Origin: Algibacter pacificus
GTDB taxonomy: Bacteria > Bacteroidota > Bacteroidia > Flavobacteriales > Flavobacteriaceae
Direction: 5' to 3'
Assembly (NCBI RefSeq): GCF_008033385.1
Contig: NZ_VOGY01000016.1
Location: 1 to 49,650, forward strand
Length of the DNA: 49,650 nucleotides
Below, piece by piece: positions 46,999 through 49,650 of this stretch. Both the position numbers and the translations under genes were made by a program. Below the pieces are notes generated by a model. The model had not been told where the DNA came from. It saw nothing but the letters and a program-made list of their open reading frames with translations, and made no database searches. Every line of letters begins with the position of its first letter. Position 1 is the first letter of the stretch.

Positions 46999-47021
46999 AA
47001 GCCCAGAAAGATACTGGGCTT
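46999..47021 (-). terminator. Terminator of the small-gene cluster
   Basis: AAGCCCAG (46999-47006) pairs with CTGGGCTT (47014-47021) over a 7-nt loop. It follows the last gene of the leftward cluster by 5 bp. The T-run is weak. Confidence 0.65.
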
Positions 47022-47025
47022 ATAT

Positions 47026-47205
47026 TTACATTTTAAGATTTTTAATAAACTTAACAATGGATTTGAACAACATCGAGGCAATAAAACTGACCAAAGCCCC
47101 AACAAATGCCAAAACAATAGTGGTAACCAAATCCTCAACACCAATATTGACGATTGATGAAAAGAAAGTACCACCAATAATGGCAGATTTGGTGTTATAA
47201 TCCAT
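47026..47205 (-). CDS. Small membrane protein, holin-like
   Basis: The 59-residue protein has one or two hydrophobic segments (IIGGTFFSSIVNIGVEDLVTTIVLAFVGALVSFIASML) and a Lys-rich C-terminal tail (KSIVKFIKNLKM). Charge and size fit a phage holin or membrane anchor, but no family is recognised. ATG at 47205 overlaps the previous gene by 11 bp. It is the last gene of the four-gene cluster. Confidence 0.6.
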   Translation of the reverse strand: MDYNTKSAIIGGTFFSSIVNIGVEDLVTTIVLAFVGALVSFIASMLFKSIVKFIKNLKM

Positions 47206-47437
47206 CGTCATTCTCATCAGTTTCAGTGTTTTCATCATCAGTAACTACGGCTTGACTTACTGCGGTGGCCACAGTACCAGCAACAGTCATATAAGTAGCA
47301 ATGGTTACCACAATGGCAGGCATACTAATCGGTGCAGCTATGATAGCACCACCTGCAGTAGCAAGGGCAATACCAATATTTCGTAAAGTCTTGAAAAATT
47401 TAGGAGTTGGTTTTTTATAACGTTCTACAATGTTCAT
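47195..47437 (-). CDS. Small membrane protein, Gly/Ala-rich
   Basis: The 80-residue protein has a basic N-terminus (VERYKKPTPKFFKTLRN), two hydrophobic Ala/Gly/Thr-rich stretches (about residues 20-65) and an acidic tail (DDENTETDENDDG). It overlaps the DUF5675 gene by 23 bp and the next small gene by 11 bp. Function unknown; a membrane channel or scaffold is possible. Confidence 0.6.
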   Translation of the reverse strand: MNIVERYKKPTPKFFKTLRNIGIALATAGGAIIAAPISMPAIVVTIATYMTVAGTVATAVSQAVVTDDENTETDENDDGL

Positions 47438-47837
47438 AATTCTGTGATTTAATAGTTAATAAAATAGGTTCTTTTCGGTCTTTAGCTTGGTACACCAAAG
47501 ACAACAGTTTTTGCATAGCGCTTTTAGAGTAAACACCTTTGCCAATACCACTCAAATACGTTACTGGAGCAATACACCCTTGAAGCTCTTTTAAGGCATC
47601 ATTGGCAGGATGAAACAGTATAAAACTTCTGCCTTTTACATCCTTCAAAATCAGATGGTTCTTAAACCGTTTTGAAAAACGTGGTTCAACTTTATAAGTG
47701 CCTTCGGGAATGCAGGAAATGTTTCGCTTGTTATCGTTCCAGGGCAATTCAATGGTGTGACAAAGAAACTTACCAGAATTAAAGAGAGCACCATTGGTGC
47801 CCTCTTCAAAATAGGCTCTATGCAGCACTAATTCCAT
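47415..47837 (-). CDS. DUF5675 family protein
   Basis: The 140-residue protein carries the family pattern: ELVLHRAYFEEGTNGALF, CHTIELPWNDN, IPEGTYKVEPRFSKRF, SFILFHPANDALKELQGCIAP. The HPAN...GCI arrangement is reminiscent of a catalytic His/Cys pair in YkuD-like peptidoglycan enzymes, but this is only a resemblance. It starts 2 bp after the preceding gene stop. It belongs to a four-gene leftward cluster near the right end of the element. Confidence 0.8.
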   Translation of the reverse strand: MELVLHRAYFEEGTNGALFNSGKFLCHTIELPWNDNKRNISCIPEGTYKVEPRFSKRFKNHLILKDVKGRSFILFHPANDALKELQGCIAPVTYLSGIGKGVYSKSAMQKLLSLVYQAKDRKEPILLTIKSQNYEHCRTL

Positions 47838-47839
47838 AC

Positions 47840-48595
47840 TTACGGAGTATCTACAATAACAATTGCCAAAGCGTTGTAAGCACCGTTCTTAAGCTCGTAC
47901 ATTTGTCCGTTTACCTCTTGGTAAAACTCAACACCAAGCACCTGAACAACAGGAAGCGTTGAGTTAGCAGTCAACGAAGCTGTTAAGGCAATGGCAGCAG
48001 TATCAGCAGCAGTGTAAGGAAGAATGGCAGTCTCATCATTTTCAAAAGTTGAGGTTTCATTTGCAAAATCCAATTCAGCAGCACCCATTACCACTTTAAA
48101 ATGGGTTGTTCCAGTCGGAGCTGCAATTCTAACCGTTGGAGAAAATGCATCAAGGTTAACCGTAGCATCACCAGAAACACGGTCAAAAGCATTCGTAAAC
48201 GGAGCAAAAAGCGTTGTGCCTAACTTTCCATTCAAATTGAATTCAAAGCTATTTAACAAGCTTAAATCGCCATCTTGCAAGGTTCTTAAACCTCTCTCAT
48301 TGGTTGTATCTGTTTTGGTTACTGCAACAAGCGTTTTCGTCAAACGAGAAACCACACGTTTATCCTTTGCATTTTGCAAAAGAATACGAATAGCATTTCG
48401 CAAGAGCTTGCCACCTTTACCAGCTCGCCCAAATTCAGACCCATTTTCACGTGTTCTTTGAAACGCAGGATCATTCGCAATACGATTGCCATCAACACCG
48501 CCTTTTTCACGGGCTAAATGGCCATCAGTTGTTTTGTAAAAGGAAATACCACCTATAGTTCCTTTCAGTTTAATAATACCAGTTTGTTTTGCCAT
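47840..48595 (-). CDS. Conserved hypothetical protein of flavobacterial elements
   Basis: The 251-residue protein starts MAKQTGIIKLKGTIGGISFYKTTDG, then a conserved-looking basic segment (RIANDPAFQRTRENGSEFGRAGKGGKLLRNAI), and ends with a beta-rich C-terminal half with two Thr/Ala-rich repeats. I recognise the N-terminus from flavobacterial accessory regions, but no function is known. ATG at 48595 is preferred over the upstream extension. It heads the cluster; the next gene begins 3 bp later. Confidence 0.7.
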   Translation of the reverse strand: MAKQTGIIKLKGTIGGISFYKTTDGHLAREKGGVDGNRIANDPAFQRTRENGSEFGRAGKGGKLLRNAIRILLQNAKDKRVVSRLTKTLVAVTKTDTTNERGLRTLQDGDLSLLNSFEFNLNGKLGTTLFAPFTNAFDRVSGDATVNLDAFSPTVRIAAPTGTTHFKVVMGAAELDFANETSTFENDETAILPYTAADTAAIALTASLTANSTLPVVQVLGVEFYQEVNGQMYELKNGAYNALAIVIVDTP

Positions 48596-48644
48596 AATAA
48601 TTCGTTTTTTGATTAATGAAACCAAAACACGTAATTTTATAGCA

Positions 48645-48748
48645 CGTTGTTAAAAACCCAATGCCGTTTTCGGTCATCCATTCCGATATAACCAAAAACG
48701 TCATTAAAATATTGAAAACCCATTCGGGTTTCCAACATTTTAACAACG
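48645..48748. repeat. Structured inverted-repeat region
   Basis: CGTTGTTAAAA (48645-48655) and TTTTAACAACG (48738-48748) form 11-bp outer arms. Between them are CCG-TTTT-CGG, TCGG...CCGA and AAACCC-ATTC-GGGTTT hairpins. The region lies in the 223-bp gap between two divergent small genes. A structured origin, attachment or RNA element is possible. Confidence 0.5.
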
Positions 48749-48818
48749 CATCATCATCACCATAATGACAAAACAATGAAGTATGGATGATGTACGGATA
48801 AAGCATAGATAAAGTATT

Positions 48819-49016
48819 ATGACCCCAAAAAGAGCTTGCATATACCCAAAAGATATTCAGCGTATCACAGGACGTAGTGAACGTTATGGGCGTAAGCTTT
48901 TAAACGATATTAGAAACTACTTTGGAAAGGAATCTTACCAATTTGTCACAATCAAAGAATTTGTTGAATACAGCGGAATAGAAGAAGAAATTGTCAACAA
49001 ATATTTAATAGATTAA
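48819..49016 (+). CDS. Small DNA-binding-like protein at the right end
   Basis: The 65-residue protein has a helical N-terminus (YPKDIQRITGRSERYGRKLLNDIRNYFGKES) that looks like a short HTH, followed by VTIKEFVEYSGIEEEIVNKYLI, a second helix pair. It reads toward attR. Proteins of this form stand at the ends of flavobacterial elements near the MAKQTG-type gene. A role in excision or control is inferred only. Confidence 0.65.
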   Translation: MTPKRACIYPKDIQRITGRSERYGRKLLNDIRNYFGKESYQFVTIKEFVEYSGIEEEIVNKYLID

Positions 49017-49035
49017 TCATAATATTTGATGCAAA

Positions 49036-49071
49036 TTGACTGGTTTTAATGGAGTTAAAATCGTAAATTTG
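49036..49071 (+). promoter_or_regulatory. Possible promoter pointing to the right end
   Basis: TTGAC (49036-49040) and TAAATTTG (49064-49071) match the -33/-7 pair, with a spacing that is a little long. It would transcribe toward attR, where there is no gene except the truncated tRNA end. Confidence 0.35.
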
Positions 49072-49123
49072 TAGTAAGACGTTCAGATAAATAATACTAT
49101 TTCAAACTAACAGATAGGTCTAC

Positions 49124-49136
49124 AATTCGGTTAACA
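49124..49136 (+). repeat. Right-end copy of the arm-type repeat
   Basis: AATTCGGTTAACA here matches AATTCGGTTCACA at 19647 and 19659 except for one base. It lies 59 bp before the attR core. Confidence 0.55.
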
Positions 49137-49194
49137 CTGTTTTAGTCTATTTCTAAAAGTATTGATTTTACAGCATAGTGGCGGTATAGTTCAC

Positions 49195-49210
49195 ATCCTG
49201 CCACCCCGAC
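49195..49210 (+). repeat. attR core repeat
   Basis: ATCCTGCCACCCCGAC is an exact copy of 19533-19548. Upstream GTTCAC is the degenerate remains of GTTCGA in the tRNA T-arm, so this is not a functional tRNA gene. Confidence 0.88.
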
Positions 49211-49220
49211 TTTAAAAAAT

Positions 49221-49256
49221 AACCTTGTAAATTTTATGTTTACAAGGTTTTTTTTG
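49221..49256 (+). terminator. Chromosomal tRNA-Pro terminator, displaced
   Basis: AACCTTGTAAA (49221-49231) and TTTACAAGGTT (49239-49249) form an 11-bp stem followed by a T-run of eight. It is homologous to the hairpin 19572-19605 behind the intact tRNA, and was probably the original terminator. Confidence 0.75.
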
Positions 49257-49289
49257 TTTGTATTTTTTATGTAGCACATTTTAGCGTCC

Positions 49290-49322
49290 CCCATTAAAGC
49301 GCTTTTATGGCGCATTAATGGG
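49290..49322. repeat. Structured intergenic repeat
   Basis: CCCATTAAAGCGC (49290-49302) and GCGCATTAATGGG (49310-49322) pair with one mismatch. It is followed by GTCGGGCTTTCCGC and, about 110 bp later, GGATGCCGCATCAATCCC (49436-49453). I recall such sequences near tRNA genes in flavobacteria. The stretch 49257-49616 has no gene. Confidence 0.5.
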
Positions 49323-49616
49323 TCGGGCTTTCCGCTATATCTTTTTTTTAGGGCCGTTTTGTATTTATATAATATAGGTCTATAATAAAGATCCTTCCAA
49401 ACCTACCAATATATTACAGTTAAGACCAAAAAAAGGATGCCGCATCAATCCCTTACGCGGGAGCAGTCAACCAAAAACAGAACAAACCCATAAATAAAAA
49501 GCCAGTCAGCCATAGACGATGCTAAAAAACATAAATAAAACAACAATCTAAAACCTTAAAAATAAAAGCATTAAGCAAAAGGATAAATAAAACTCTAAAA
49601 AAGACCACAAAACCTC

Positions 49617-49646
49617 TTGCCAGAATCAAAAAGGCATGTATATTTG
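49617..49646 (+). promoter_or_regulatory. tRNA-type promoter at the window end
   Basis: TTG (49617-49619) and TATATTTG (49639-49646), followed by CACC, repeat the promoter of tRNA-Pro (TATATTTGCACC at 19442). A stable RNA gene probably starts right after the window. Confidence 0.65.
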
Positions 49647-49650
49647 CACC

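Noticed and set aside
46974-47177. 67-residue hydrophobic reading frame on the minus strand
   Set aside because: It overlaps the small membrane gene 47026-47205 in another frame and has no start context or homology. It is a shadow.
48024-48461. 145-residue frame on the plus strand
   Set aside because: It is antisense to the 48595-47840 gene and has no recognisable motif.
49178-49210. Second tRNA-Pro gene at the right end
   Set aside because: Only the last 16 bp match the tRNA exactly. The anticodon arm and acceptor 5' strand are missing, so it is an attachment-site remnant.

Overview
The window is a Bacteroidetes chromosome, most likely a member of the Flavobacteriaceae. It is AT-rich, has few Shine-Dalgarno sites, carries TAnnTTTG-type -7 promoters, and has flavobacterial gene neighbourhoods: udk, an FtsB/DivIC-like gene and the methylmalonyl-CoA mutase pair; the ribosomal protein THX; and an ACR3/DUF6428 arsenic operon.

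Left flank, 1-19470 (chromosome). Bases 1-2440 are accessory DNA. A three-gene operon there looks like a toxin-antitoxin-chaperone system: an ART-fold-like toxin, a small protein and a SecB-like chaperone. Two of its genes are frameshifted by short tandem duplications of 11 bp and 8 bp. A GNAT gene follows, bracketed by two diverged ~180-bp repeats. Next come a monooxygenase/SDR pair and an arsenic operon (arsR, DUF6428, arsC-like phosphatase, acr3, transcribed leftward). Housekeeping genes follow: VOC protein, yaaA, TPR protein, THX, UDG-like protein, M1 aminopeptidase, DEAD-box helicase, VF530 protein, methylmalonyl-CoA mutase subunits (the large one lacks its B12 domain), FtsB/DivIC, udk, cytochrome c and a PQQ sugar dehydrogenase.

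Integrative element, about 19533-49210 (29.7 kb). It sits in the 3' end of tRNA-Pro(UGG). A 16-bp direct repeat of the tRNA 3' end marks both ends, each followed by a closely similar terminator hairpin. From left to right it holds: an IntDOT-like tyrosine recombinase; an HxlR regulator divergent from an MBL-fold protein; a racemase and a GNAT; a thiCDE thiamine pyrimidine/coupling operon divergent from a ketopantoate-reductase-like gene plus an AraC regulator, with a 19-bp-arm palindrome between them; a mobility and replication module (RteC, excisionase-like HTH, a replication-type protein, a DnaC/IstB-like ATPase); an eight-gene defence operon; a HipBST-type toxin-antitoxin system with three operators spaced exactly 40 bp; and a small membrane/DUF5675 gene cluster near the right end. 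No relaxase or conjugation gene is visible.

The centrepiece is 31671-44794. Gabija-type GajA-GajB, Wadjet-type JetA-JetB-JetC-JetD (SMC/MukBEF-like plus Toprim) and a Septu-like ATPase-HNH pair run head to tail on one strand, with gaps of 11 bp or less or overlaps at every junction, including the junctions between systems. This layout suggests one co-transcribed multi-layer defence operon, possibly with functional coupling.

Right flank, 49211-49650 (chromosome). It has no gene. It holds the original tRNA terminator, a structured intergenic repeat, and a strong tRNA-type promoter that runs off the end of the window.
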